Of a DNA stretch of 64,000 bases, positions 45,269-54,116 are shown in pieces. The stretch spans positions 1-64,000 of the forward strand of contig JAFWDK010000015.1 of the NCBI GenBank assembly GCA_017513085.1, written 5' to 3'. Source of the stretch: Clostridiales bacterium. GTDB taxonomy: Bacteria > Bacillota > Clostridia > Saccharofermentanales > Saccharofermentanaceae. Under the pieces are notes generated by a model. The model did no database searches. It was not told the origin of the DNA and saw only the letters and a list, made by a program, of their open reading frames with translations. Positions within the stretch are counted from its first letter, which is position 1. Each line of letters opens with the position of its first letter. A program made the position numbers and the translations under genes.

Positions 45269-46321
45269 TTATGTGAAATCCGGGTGATCGCCACGGCTGT
45301 CCACGACTTCGTACCCGATCTTCGTCATACGTGCACGGAGGCACACATTACATTCTGCCGCTTCCTCGCCGGTACAGATCTTGCCGTCATACAGCAGATA
45401 CTTGCCGCGCACCTGCACCGGAGACAGGTTTGGCATAATGACATTTGCTCCGGCCAGAATGCCTTTCTCGCGTCCAAAAGCATCCGCCGTTCCCAGTGCG
45501 GTCGTGGCCGGAAGCAGCACTTTCGGAAATAGGATCCGCAGCACAGCAAGCAGAGCAATCGTTTCTTCTGCCGAACCATTCGGCTCGTCGCGGAATGGTG
45601 TATCTTTGTGGGCAAGAAACGGACCGATACCGATCATGTGAGGCTGGAGTTCCTGCATGAAGCGGATATCTTCCAGTATATGCTCCGTTGTCTGGTGCGG
45701 CGTGCCGATCATGATGCCGCAACCCACTTGAAAACCGATTTTTTTGAGATCACGCAGGCACTGTTTTCTGTGCGCACCGGAAAGCGATGCCGGATGAAGC
45801 ATCGCATAGTGCTCTTCATTTGCTGTCTCATGGCGGAGAAGATAGCGCTCCGCTCCCGCTTCAAAATAGCGCTGATAGCTCTCATAGGATTTCTCCCCGA
45901 TCGAAAGTGTAACTGCGCATGTCGGGTGCTTCTCCTTAATGGCACGTACCAGTTCACAGATCCGGTCATCGGTATAGTACGGATCTTCACCCCCTTGCAG
46001 GACGAAAGTCCGGAAACCCAGTTCTTCGCCTTTGTCACAGCAGGAAAGGATCTCTTCCCTAGTCAGGCGGTATCGGCTGGCATTCTTGTTGCTCAAACGG
46101 ATCCCGCAGTAATAGCAGTCATTTTTACAGTAGTTGGTAAACTCGATCAAACCACGGAGATAGACCGTCTTTCCGAAAACGGCTTGCGATATCTCTCTTG
46201 CTTTGGAAAAAAGGATCTCCCTTTCTTCCTCGGTTGCCCGGTGTAAGATATAATCCAGCAGTTCTAAAGAAATTTGCCGGGTTTCAGCCATTTCCTCGAT
46301 CTTTTGCGTAAATCCGTCCAT
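45269..46321 (-). CDS. hydE: [FeFe]-hydrogenase maturase HydE (radical SAM)
   Basis: Radical-SAM enzyme that helps build the diiron subcluster of [FeFe]-hydrogenase. The CxxxCxxC cluster motif is in TNYCKNDCYYCGIR; then FVLQGGEDPYYTD, SIGEKSYESYQRYFEAGAERYLLRHET, GCGIMIGTPHQTTEHILEDI and MPNLSPVQVRGKY, all typical of HydE. The frame is open to 46378, overlapping the upstream gene; the ATG at 46321 (AAGAGAG eight bases upstream) gives the family's usual N-terminal length, with 46342 as alternative. HydF, HydG and the hydrogenase are not in the window. It marks the organism as a hydrogen-metabolising anaerobe. Confidence 0.92.
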   Translation of the reverse strand: MDGFTQKIEEMAETRQISLELLDYILHRATEEEREILFSKAREISQAVFGKTVYLRGLIEFTNYCKNDCYYCGIRLSNKNASRYRLTREEILSCCDKGEELGFRTFVLQGGEDPYYTDDRICELVRAIKEKHPTCAVTLSIGEKSYESYQRYFEAGAERYLLRHETANEEHYAMLHPASLSGAHRKQCLRDLKKIGFQVGCGIMIGTPHQTTEHILEDIRFMQELQPHMIGIGPFLAHKDTPFRDEPNGSAEETIALLAVLRILFPKVLLPATTALGTADAFGREKGILAGANVIMPNLSPVQVRGKYLLYDGKICTGEEAAECNVCLRARMTKIGYEVVDSRGDHPDFT

Positions 46322-46343
46322 ATTGGTATCTCTCTTTTCCATA

Positions 46344-46889
46344 CTATTCATTCTCGAAATCATACTCCCTGACTTCACAGTTTTTTATGCCGAACTTGGC
46401 ATATTCATCGTTTTCCATCTCATAGAAGTATGAGTGGATCACCCGTGCTATACCATTATGCGCAACCAGGATATAAGTCTTATCCTTCTGTGCTTTTAAC
46501 TCATCGAGAAGATTATATATCCTTTGAGCCAGCTGAAACATAGACTCTCCGCCATCAAAACGATACAGAAATCTTTGCTTCATCTCGAAAAACTCCTGCC
46601 CGTCTCTCGGCGTGGACTCATATTTTCCGAAACATTGCTCGAAAAGGCGCTTGTCCGGCATCGCCGGCACACCGAGGATCTCGGAGATATGCATGGCCGT
46701 ATCTTTGGCACGGGATAAGGGCGAGTACAGGATCATGTCGGCTTTGACATCCATACCAAGAAGATTGTTCGCAGTCTGGATCGCCTGTTCGTGACCCTTC
46801 TCCGTCAAAGGACTATCTGTCGCGCCGCAGATTTTGTTTTCAACGTTCCAGACCGTTTCTCCATGCCTGACAAAATACAGTTTCGACAT
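46344..46889 (-). CDS. Histidine phosphatase family protein (phosphoglycerate-mutase-like)
   Basis: 181 residues. The catalytic RHG is at the N-terminus (KLYFVRHGETVWN), with SPLTEKGHEQA, ILYSPLSRAKDTA and the second His in ILVAHNGIARVI. Likely a small-molecule phosphatase (GpmB/CobC-like); substrate not evident. Immediately upstream of hydE on the same strand, and ahead of both is an extended -10 promoter at 46945-46953. Confidence 0.9.
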   Translation of the reverse strand: MSKLYFVRHGETVWNVENKICGATDSPLTEKGHEQAIQTANNLLGMDVKADMILYSPLSRAKDTAMHISEILGVPAMPDKRLFEQCFGKYESTPRDGQEFFEMKQRFLYRFDGGESMFQLAQRIYNLLDELKAQKDKTYILVAHNGIARVIHSYFYEMENDEYAKFGIKNCEVREYDFENE

Positions 46890-46944
46890 TTCTTCTCCTT
46901 TTCGCTATCTTCGGGATATATAAAGGAAGACAGCATTCTTTAAG

Positions 46945-46953
46945 ATTATATCA
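46945..46953 (-). promoter_or_regulatory. Extended -10 promoter of the histidine-phosphatase/hydE operon
   Basis: TGATATAAT on the minus strand, about 55 bp before the start. Identical over 15 bases (CGTGATATAATCTTA) to the promoter of the LRR gene at 1881. Confidence 0.5.
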
Positions 46954-46993
46954 CGTGCCCGCCGTTTCGCCTCTACTGTCAAAGAATCGGGAG

Positions 46994-47022
46994 TTTATTT
47001 CTTTGCCGAAAGGTCATATAAT
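46994..47022 (+). promoter_or_regulatory. Promoter of the AI-2E-family transporter gene
   Basis: TTTATT (46994-46999), 17-nt spacer, TATAAT (47017-47022). The expected transcription start near 47029 leaves room for a ribosome site only in front of the TTG at 47058. Confidence 0.55.
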
Positions 47023-47057
47023 AGTATAGTTAAACGCAAATGATGGGAGAAAAAGAA

Positions 47058-48224
47058 TTGAATCGATTCAAAAACGCACTCGGGCGCCGTTGGGGAGCCT
47101 ATTCCGTAGCTGCCGTAACCGGCGTAGTCGCCTACCTGGTTTTGACGAATATGCCTGTAGTTCTTGCATGGTTATCCCACGTCGTACAACTGATGTCACC
47201 GATCATCATCGGCATCATTATCGCTTATCTTATCGATCTTATCGTCGTTTTTTTCGAAAACAAAATATTCAAGAAGGTTAAGAAGCCGAAGACCCGCTAT
47301 ATCCTGTCCGTCACCGTCTCGATCCTTCTTGTTCTGATCTTTATCGGGTTCTTCTTCTGGCTGGTTTTACCGGAGATCGTGCAAAGTATCACGCATTTCA
47401 TATCCAATGCACAGAATTATTCATCTCTGCTGGATGAGAATCTCGCAAAACTCGATAAATTCGCTGCCCAATACGATATCCAACTGAATGCCACCAAGTG
47501 GACTTCGAACATTCACGCATGGACGGATACCATGATCGCCGATTTCACCACGAATCTCTCTCGCGCCATGAATACTGTCTTAAGTGTGGGCTCTATGCTG
47601 GTCAATGTTTTCGTCGGCATCATTCTCGCGGTTTATTTTCTGGCCGGAAAGAAGAAGCTCTATGCAGGCATCCGCCGATTCCGCCATGCCCTTCTTACCG
47701 ATGAACAATATGAGAAGCACACCGCCTTTCTTAAGCGAAGCAGTGCAATCTTTGCCAAATACATCAGTTATACGATCCTTGAAGCGATCGGAGTAGGCAT
47801 CGTTAATGCTATTTTCATGCTGATAGCAGGTCTTCCGAACGTGACTCTCATCTCCGTCCTTGTTGCGGTAACTAATATCTTACCGACATTCGGACCGATC
47901 ATCGGAGGTGCTTTGGGTGCATTTATCCTATTGCTCGAAGACCCGATGTATGCCTTGATCTTCATCATCTTCACTTTGATCCTGCAGACGATCGACGGAT
48001 ACATCGTCAAGCCACACCTTTTCGGTGACTCGCTTGGCATGCCGTCTTTCGTTTCTTTGATTTCTATTATCCTCGGGGGCAAGCTATTCGGACCAATTGG
48101 TATCCTTATCTCGATTCCTTTTGCCGCTGTCTGCGCGATCCTTTATCGTGAAAGTTTTCTGCCCTGGCTCAACAAGCGCAAACAGATGCGTACTCCCGCG
48201 CCTGCGCAGAAGAAAGACAAGTAA
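47058..48224 (+). CDS. AI-2E family transporter (YdiK/PerM-like)
   Basis: About 388 residues, polytopic, about eight helices in the family's arrangement: two near the N-terminus, one at about 85-105, a soluble region, then a C-terminal bundle. It contains the family's IISVLVAVTNILPTFGPIIGG-like segment and the GxxLGMPSFVSLISIILGGKLFG segment. A TTG at 47058 with GGGAG eight bases upstream is the likeliest start; an ATG at 47040 is in frame but has no ribosome site. Members export small molecules or ions; the quorum-signal role is shown only for a few. Confidence 0.88.
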   Translation: MNRFKNALGRRWGAYSVAAVTGVVAYLVLTNMPVVLAWLSHVVQLMSPIIIGIIIAYLIDLIVVFFENKIFKKVKKPKTRYILSVTVSILLVLIFIGFFFWLVLPEIVQSITHFISNAQNYSSLLDENLAKLDKFAAQYDIQLNATKWTSNIHAWTDTMIADFTTNLSRAMNTVLSVGSMLVNVFVGIILAVYFLAGKKKLYAGIRRFRHALLTDEQYEKHTAFLKRSSAIFAKYISYTILEAIGVGIVNAIFMLIAGLPNVTLISVLVAVTNILPTFGPIIGGALGAFILLLEDPMYALIFIIFTLILQTIDGYIVKPHLFGDSLGMPSFVSLISIILGGKLFGPIGILISIPFAAVCAILYRESFLPWLNKRKQMRTPAPAQKKDK

Positions 48225-48247
48225 GCAGAAGCGTTATCGCTTTCCGC

Positions 48248-48889
48248 TCACGCATCCTCTCTCGCGCACTGGATCATCGGATCATCGACAAGTTCCAGAC
48301 GGATCTCCGGCACATCCACACCCATCGTCTGAAGATTCTTTCTTGCCGTATTCAGGAAAAGCTCTGCGTTTTCGGACTTGATCTCCGCCGGGCACTTCTC
48401 GAGATTATCTGATGCCTTGATCTCTGCACCGATCTCCTTTAAGACCGCTTCCAAAGCCTTCTCCGCTTTCAATGCTTCCAGTACAGATCTCAACTGGAAA
48501 TAGCCGTAGATCATGACGTTGTTGATCGCTTCGGTATTCCAGATACGTGTATAGAAAGACACGAAGTCTTCGCCCTCCGGCATCGGCGCCGGCACCTGGC
48601 TCAGGATATTTGTAAGACGGTCTTTAAGCTGTCCCAGTCTTTCCTCTTCTCCCATGTAGCGGTAATACGCGACCGCAAGAGAATTGACGTACATCTCCTC
48701 ATCCACTTTCGAGAATTTCGCGCCCTGCTTCTCAACAATGCAGTGACCCATCTCGTGAACGAGATTGTACCAGTGGAAATAAAGGTCAAAGAAATACTGA
48801 ATATTCTCCGCTCCGAAAAGCATCGTGTATCCCTGCTGCTGTTCCTCGTTTCCGCTTTCAAACTTGCCTGACATAATGACGTACTTCAT
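48248..48889 (-). CDS. Hypothetical protein with an HExxH zinc-peptidase-like motif
   Basis: 213 residues, soluble, no signal peptide. LVHEMGHCIVEKQG (about residues 43-56) is an HExxH motif followed by a helix, and a downstream acidic helix (DEEMYVNSLAVAYYRYMGEE) could supply the third ligand Glu, as in gluzincins. The rest is helical and charged. No family recognised. It starts 20 bp after the GGDEF gene stop on the same strand. Confidence 0.65.
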   Translation of the reverse strand: MKYVIMSGKFESGNEEQQQGYTMLFGAENIQYFFDLYFHWYNLVHEMGHCIVEKQGAKFSKVDEEMYVNSLAVAYYRYMGEEERLGQLKDRLTNILSQVPAPMPEGEDFVSFYTRIWNTEAINNVMIYGYFQLRSVLEALKAEKALEAVLKEIGAEIKASDNLEKCPAEIKSENAELFLNTARKNLQTMGVDVPEIRLELVDDPMIQCAREDA

Positions 48890-48909
48890 GTGTTTTTTTC
48901 TCCTCGTAT

Positions 48910-50820
48910 TTAGACTTGCGGGTTAATCGAATCGATATACTGATGGTATTTCTCTTTTTCGCTATACATGTATTTATCCGCACGGTCAATGTATTCTTCG
49001 ATCGTCTCATCGTCACCGGGCTCGATGATCGCATATCCAATGCTGGCGTGAAGAATAAATGCAAGATTCAGTGCTTTGAAATCATTACTCATCGCTTCAG
49101 AGATCTGCCTGATCAGTTCCTCGATCGTCTCGGTTTCCGGACATGGTCCGACAGCGATGAATTCATCTCCGCCATATCTTCCGAAAAGCCATTCTTTCGG
49201 CGAATGTGTCTTGAAAGCTTCCGCGGTCGCCTTGATGGCAAAATCGCCGTTCAGATGTCCGTACACATCATTGATCGTCTTCATTCTGTCGATATCCGCG
49301 AATACAAGCATCGACTTCAGACCGGCCGCTTTGCGGGAAGAAATGTACTCATACAGCACCTTCAGACAGCCTGTACGGTTATAGATTCCCGTGAGCGCAT
49401 CCGTCATATAGATCTTCTTCAGTTCATCATTATCACGCTTCGCAAAGATATGCCGGCGCATGCTGAAAAGCTGCGCGTTCATGCTCATGCAAAACTTACC
49501 GAGGCTGATATTATAAAGAAGTTCCGGCGAATTCTTGATTGCCACATAACCGATGATAAAATGCATATAGTTCAGCGGCGCAAAAATATAAAGATTCGAT
49601 TTTCCTTCTTCATGCACATAATCCGGATAAAGTTCTTTCGAATCAAAACTGCGTATCGCCATTCTCTTCCCGTTCCGCAGTTCATGCAGAACATCCATAT
49701 TTGAACTGTAACCTCTTATTCTCTGCGGATACTGCTCATCGTCCAGGTCAAAAAATATCGGCTCCGTGCAAAGACAATAATCCGGACCGAGAGTCGGCAG
49801 ATCCGGGTTATCCTGCATTCCTTTTTCGACAAAATCCTCTTTTCGGGTTGCCATAGACAACGGGATCTGCATGCGTCGGAAAAATATATCCATCATATCC
49901 TGTTTCAGCAAGGAATAGTATGTATTTCTGACCGCATCAAAGCGATTATGTACCGCCTCTTCCGTAGCAGGGCATCCGCAGCTTTCGGAGGGAATGTAGT
50001 GAGAAGAACATTCTTCCGTAAATCTCTCTTCCGGATGGCTGATCTGATACTTCAATTTGTCGTATGCCAGTTCACCCAGTGTCTCCCATCCTCGGGAAAC
50101 TGTCGCCAGAATAGGGAAGGTATGTTGTCCGATATTAGTCATATCAAAACCGGTCAGAAGGACATCTTCCGGTATGCGGAATCCTCGCTCATTTAACGCA
50201 GAGCCAATGCCGAGCGCCATATTATCATTCGCACAGACAATGGCATCCGGAAGCTTATTCCCTGCATCCAGATATGCATTCATCTGGAGATAAGCTGTAT
50301 AAAATCCATAATCACATTGAAATTCCGCCAAAAGAGTATTGTCATGCTCAGCAAGAACATCGACAAGAGCCTGACGCCTTATCATGTTTTCTTCATTTCC
50401 TTGCACGCCATTCACATATATGATCGTTTTTGCATGGTGATGTTCAATAAGATGTGTGGCAAGTTCTCTGACACCTTTATAGTTTTCAGACTTGATACAG
50501 GACATATCGGGAACATCCACTTCAAGTGAGATCATGGGTACGCCGGCCCTCTGAAATCTTGCACAAACGCGTTCCTGTTCATCCGGGATATTAAAGGTAT
50601 TGGTCAGCATGACGGCTCCGTCAAAATCTTTCGGATCAGGAAGATGAACCAGATTCAGCTGACATTTATTCTGCAGTTCATGGTCATTTGCCGCGCAATA
50701 TGTGACAAACACAAAAATATCCACGCTGTCTTCTTGCGCCTTTTTCTGCAAGCCGGTTACCACATGTTCGATGAATTCATTGCTATATCCATTTGTAAAG
50801 ACTGCGATCCGCTTATTCAT
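48910..50820 (-). CDS. LacI-type sugar-binding sensor fused to a GGDEF diguanylate cyclase
   Basis: Predicted to make cyclic-di-GMP in response to a small ligand. 636 residues. The N-terminal part (about 1-280) is a periplasmic-binding-protein/LacI-like domain without a DNA-binding headpiece and without a signal peptide (MNKRIAVFTNGYSNEFIEHV, ...DAIVCANDNMALGIGSALNERG, GFDMTNIGQHTFP). A linker region (about 290-470) and a GGDEF domain (about 475-630) follow. The GGDEF domain has the metal site FADIDRMKTINDVYGHLNGD and an intact RYGGDEFIAVG. GAGGAG before ATG 50820 decides the start, 26 codons inside the open frame. The layout is that of intracellular substrate-sensing cyclases of Clostridia. 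Confidence 0.9.
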   Translation of the reverse strand: MNKRIAVFTNGYSNEFIEHVVTGLQKKAQEDSVDIFVFVTYCAANDHELQNKCQLNLVHLPDPKDFDGAVMLTNTFNIPDEQERVCARFQRAGVPMISLEVDVPDMSCIKSENYKGVRELATHLIEHHHAKTIIYVNGVQGNEENMIRRQALVDVLAEHDNTLLAEFQCDYGFYTAYLQMNAYLDAGNKLPDAIVCANDNMALGIGSALNERGFRIPEDVLLTGFDMTNIGQHTFPILATVSRGWETLGELAYDKLKYQISHPEERFTEECSSHYIPSESCGCPATEEAVHNRFDAVRNTYYSLLKQDMMDIFFRRMQIPLSMATRKEDFVEKGMQDNPDLPTLGPDYCLCTEPIFFDLDDEQYPQRIRGYSSNMDVLHELRNGKRMAIRSFDSKELYPDYVHEEGKSNLYIFAPLNYMHFIIGYVAIKNSPELLYNISLGKFCMSMNAQLFSMRRHIFAKRDNDELKKIYMTDALTGIYNRTGCLKVLYEYISSRKAAGLKSMLVFADIDRMKTINDVYGHLNGDFAIKATAEAFKTHSPKEWLFGRYGGDEFIAVGPCPETETIEELIRQISEAMSNDFKALNLAFILHASIGYAIIEPGDDETIEEYIDRADKYMYSEKEKYHQYIDSINPQV

Positions 50821-50911
50821 GAATATTCTCTCCTCATCGACCATTACATTTCTGCTCTTCCGACATAAAACGTAAGGGATACTTTTCATTACTCCCACAA
50901 CATTTTATTAT

Positions 50912-50948
50912 AAATCAGCAGGCACAAAAAATGTACCTGCTGATTTTG
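50912..50948 (-). terminator. Hairpin terminator after the ABC exporter gene
   Basis: AAATCAGCAGG (50912-50922) pairs with CCTGCTGATTT (50936-50946) around a 13-nt loop. The minus-strand T-run is poor (ATAATAAAA), so efficiency is uncertain. Confidence 0.5.
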
Positions 50949-50984
50949 ATCTCTATGAAAAATCTTCTGATTTTGTGACGATCC

Positions 50985-52700
50985 TTACTTCGCTACCGTA
51001 TAAAGAGCTTTGAAATATCCGTTGTTATTCATGAGCGTCTCGAAGCTGCCTTTCTCTTCGATCGTCCCGTCTTTGATCACGACGATCTCATCATAACGGC
51101 GCAGAAGGGATTCTTCCAGAGTATGCGTCACCACGATCCTGGTCATGGAATCCAGTTCCAGTATCTCATTGATCACTTCATACGAAGTCTTGGCATCCAG
51201 TGCAGATGTAGCTTCGTCTGCGAGAAGGATCGAAGAATCTTTCAAAAGGCTTCTCGCGATCGAGATACGCTGCTTCTCTCCTCCCGACAGACCCTTGCCG
51301 TTTTCTCCGCACAGATAATCTTCACCGCGTTCACGGATCAGTTCTTCTATGTGCGCCTTGTTCATGGCCATAGCTACTTTCTCTTCCGGGAAGTCACGGA
51401 ACAGTGTTACATTGTCCTTAATTGAGGCGTTAAAGATAAATACATTCTGCTGGATCACGGACATCAGATCGTAAAGCGATTCCGGACGGATGGAGCGAAG
51501 CTCCTGACCATCGATCGTGATCTTGCCTTTATAATCGTCATTTGCTGTCATCAGAAGATTGAGGAACGTGGATTTTCCGCTTCCGCTTGCTCCGACGATC
51601 GCATAGGATCTTCCGGGCAGGAATTCGCAGTTAATGTCATGAAGGACTTCCTTCTCCCCTTCTTCATACGCAAAAGAAACATCCTGGAAACAGATCTTCT
51701 CTGTCACTGCTTCGACTTCGGCCTCTCCGGAAGAACCGTTGTTCCGGGAGAGAGAATCAGAGAGCTTCTCGATCAGTCCACGGGCCGCTTTTTTACCAGC
51801 CAGAAGCTTCGGAAGTTCGGCAACCGGTGGAATCAGGAAATTCATCAGATTCACGAACATCAGGATCGATCCGGCGGTGATCCCTTTTCCTGTCTGAACG
51901 AGGTATGTACCGAACAGGAATACACCAAGTTGAGAAATGATCCCTGCCATCAGGCCAAGCGAACCGGTTAAGGATGCGATCCGACGCAGGTGGCATTTTG
52001 CGTCTTCGAGTTTGCCGTTTTCATTGACGAAGAGCCGGTTCACTTCATTTTCTGCCCGGAAGCTCTTGACGACCTGAAAACCGCCGAGGCAGTCGTTTAT
52101 CGCGGATGTAAATTCCGTGTTCTGGTCGGACACTTCTTTTTGTACCTTCGCCATTTTCTTCCCCATGATCGCGGATACCAACATAGGAATGATTATGATA
52201 AGGACAGAGAATAATGTCAGGATAGGCGAATTCAGGAACATAAGAATGAGCGATCCGAAAAACGAAACTATTTTAGTCATGATCGGCATTATAGAAGCAA
52301 CATAATTCGTTTCAACAGCAGATGCATCATTCGTCAAAGCGGAGAGATAGGAAGCAGAGGCTTCTTTTCGAAATGAAGAAATATTCTTCTGCGAGAGAAA
52401 CCAGAATGCTTTATTCTTATACTGTGTCATCGCGCGACGGATAAAGGATGGTTCCGCAAAGTAATTCAGTAGCATGATCAAGACTTCCAGTCCAAAAAAA
52501 CCGGTACAGATGAGAAGGATCTGTACAAAAGAATATGCGCTCTGACCGGAAATAAGATCGATCAGTTCTTTGAGGATCCAGGAGACGATTATTCCTGTAA
52601 GACCATTGAGTATGGAAGCAGAAAGTGCCAGAAAAAGGGCGCAGTGATTTTTCCTGTAGAACCGGGAAACCAGTTCCACACGAGTGGAGTTGTTATTCAT
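50985..52700 (-). CDS. ABC transporter, fused permease and ATPase (exporter type)
   Basis: 571 residues. A six-helix transmembrane domain (about 1-300) is followed by an ATPase domain with Walker A GASGSGKSTFLNLL, Q-loop SVIQQNVFIF, signature LSGGEKQRISIARSLL, Walker B SSILLADEATSALD and the H-loop His in VVTHTLEE. The dimeric half-exporter layout resembles drug, peptide or lipid exporters. Twelve bases downstream of an XRE regulator gene, so probably under its control; substrate unknown. Confidence 0.93.
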   Translation of the reverse strand: MNNNSTRVELVSRFYRKNHCALFLALSASILNGLTGIIVSWILKELIDLISGQSAYSFVQILLICTGFFGLEVLIMLLNYFAEPSFIRRAMTQYKNKAFWFLSQKNISSFRKEASASYLSALTNDASAVETNYVASIMPIMTKIVSFFGSLILMFLNSPILTLFSVLIIIIPMLVSAIMGKKMAKVQKEVSDQNTEFTSAINDCLGGFQVVKSFRAENEVNRLFVNENGKLEDAKCHLRRIASLTGSLGLMAGIISQLGVFLFGTYLVQTGKGITAGSILMFVNLMNFLIPPVAELPKLLAGKKAARGLIEKLSDSLSRNNGSSGEAEVEAVTEKICFQDVSFAYEEGEKEVLHDINCEFLPGRSYAIVGASGSGKSTFLNLLMTANDDYKGKITIDGQELRSIRPESLYDLMSVIQQNVFIFNASIKDNVTLFRDFPEEKVAMAMNKAHIEELIRERGEDYLCGENGKGLSGGEKQRISIARSLLKDSSILLADEATSALDAKTSYEVINEILELDSMTRIVVTHTLEESLLRRYDEIVVIKDGTIEEKGSFETLMNNNGYFKALYTVAK

Positions 52701-52712
52701 TTTTCATTCACC

Positions 52713-53780
52713 TCATTTGTTAATGGATTTCCAGAGTTCAGCCAACTCTTGAGATTTTAGATATTTGATCGTGTTTTCGATTCCTTCTATGCTGGTTTTG
52801 CCTGTAGTATCGAATGCCATGCATGGTTCCTGTATGTCGACGAAGCGCTCTCTTCTGGCATCGTAATTCGGTGCCGCATCGAACAGTTCCGCTTTCTTTT
52901 TCGCTTTTTGGAGAAGATCCTTTGCCTTCTTCTGGTTTTTTATCTTGAGCTCAACATATGCCAACGCTGTAAGAAAGAGGCTATCGATCCTGTCCAGATA
53001 AAAAGGTTCCTCGTTCCGTCTGAAGAACTCGTTCTCTTTGATCCCCATCTCCAGGATGGCTTCGGCTTCTTTATAGTTCTTCGTCTCCAAATAGCATCGG
53101 GCTTTATTTGAAATAAGATTCACTCTCGCACTGATCTGATTGACGAGGGCATACGACAGATATGTTTCTGCCTCCGCATATTGTCCTTTTTCCACCAGAA
53201 GTGAACCGATATAGGAGTTATAAATGTATCCGGCATTATGGTCCTGAAAGATCTTCAGACTTGTGTCTGTATCTCCCATCATCAGATATACCTGAGCAAG
53301 CTGTCCGTAAAGATGCGTCTCATCAATATTCGGATCTGTATTCTGAGAGATAAGCCTGATTGCCTGCTCATACAGTTCCTTAGCTCTGACACAATATTTC
53401 TTATCGATCTCGAACAATGCTGCAAAAGCTCTGTAAAGGTAAGCGCTCTCGTAAACGATATTGAAACTGTTCGGATATTTTTTCAGTGCTTTTTCCGCCT
53501 CCTCGGGGCCACTCGGATCCATAGAATCCGTCAGTTTCCGAAGTTTTCTGGCAAGAATGCTGACCCGGTTATCGCGGATGTCAAAGCCAACCAGAACATC
53601 CAGAGATATATCGAAAAAGTCAGCCATCTCCATCAGTAAAGAAATATCCGGTGTTGACAGAGCAGCTTCCCACTTATGGACGGCTCCGACAGTTACTCCG
53701 AATACTTCTGCCAGCTGTTCCTGTGTAAGTCCTCTTTCTTTTCGGAAAGACTTGATATTTGCCGGAAAATTATTTTTCAT
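52713..53780 (-). CDS. XRE-family regulator with TPR-like C-terminal domain
   Basis: 355 residues. The N-terminal helix-turn-helix (about 5-62) has IKSFRKERGLTQEQLAEVFGVTV and GAVHKWEAALSTPDI. The rest is a series of helical repeats (GQLAQVYLMMGDTDTSLKIF, EAETYLSYALVNQ, CYLETKNYKEAEAILEMG, ALAYVELKIKNQKKAKDLLQ) resembling TPRs. In Firmicutes this build is shared with peptide-sensing regulators (Rgg/PlcR/NprR), which makes a peptide ligand possible but not shown. First gene of the pair with the ABC exporter. Confidence 0.9.
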   Translation of the reverse strand: MKNNFPANIKSFRKERGLTQEQLAEVFGVTVGAVHKWEAALSTPDISLLMEMADFFDISLDVLVGFDIRDNRVSILARKLRKLTDSMDPSGPEEAEKALKKYPNSFNIVYESAYLYRAFAALFEIDKKYCVRAKELYEQAIRLISQNTDPNIDETHLYGQLAQVYLMMGDTDTSLKIFQDHNAGYIYNSYIGSLLVEKGQYAEAETYLSYALVNQISARVNLISNKARCYLETKNYKEAEAILEMGIKENEFFRRNEEPFYLDRIDSLFLTALAYVELKIKNQKKAKDLLQKAKKKAELFDAAPNYDARRERFVDIQEPCMAFDTTGKTSIEGIENTIKYLKSQELAELWKSINK

Positions 53781-54116
53781 TTTCTCGTTTCCTCCACTAT
53801 CAGTATCGGTTCAACTGTCTTTATTGTAGAGGAAAACGAGCGAGAATAGAATACACTGCCAATACAATTAGAATAGAAATAACTATACTGTTAGTGTAGG
53901 TAACTTTGGGGACGAAGCCTTCTTTGCTCCGATGCCATACCGCTCACCTCGATTCTATGTAATGTGTACCATTGTTTGCTCTATTATCCACTAGTCACTT
54001 AGTATATTCGCGCCATGATAAACTCTGATTATACTGCGCGATAAGTTGCCGGTATTTTTCAGAAACTCCCGTAGATGCTAGCATAAAATTACAGCAAATT
54101 ATTGGAGGAACCAAAC
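53781..54116. promoter_or_regulatory. Divergent spacer between the XRE regulator and cysK
   Basis: 336 bp without a gene. It holds an ATACTGTTAGTGTA stretch (53889-53902) that could be an XRE operator. ACTAG-TCAC-TTAGT at 53990-54003 resembles the uronate operator by halves but is weaker. A 10-bp palindrome ATGCTAGCAT sits at 54075-54084, just before the cysK ribosome site. TATACT near 54030 could be the cysK -10. No T-box or riboswitch consensus was recognised. Confidence 0.35.

Noticed and set aside
53990..54003. ACTAG-TCAC-TTAGT as a further uronate operator
   Set aside because: Only one half-site is exact, the TATG core is missing and the neighbouring genes (XRE regulator, cysK) have no uronate link.
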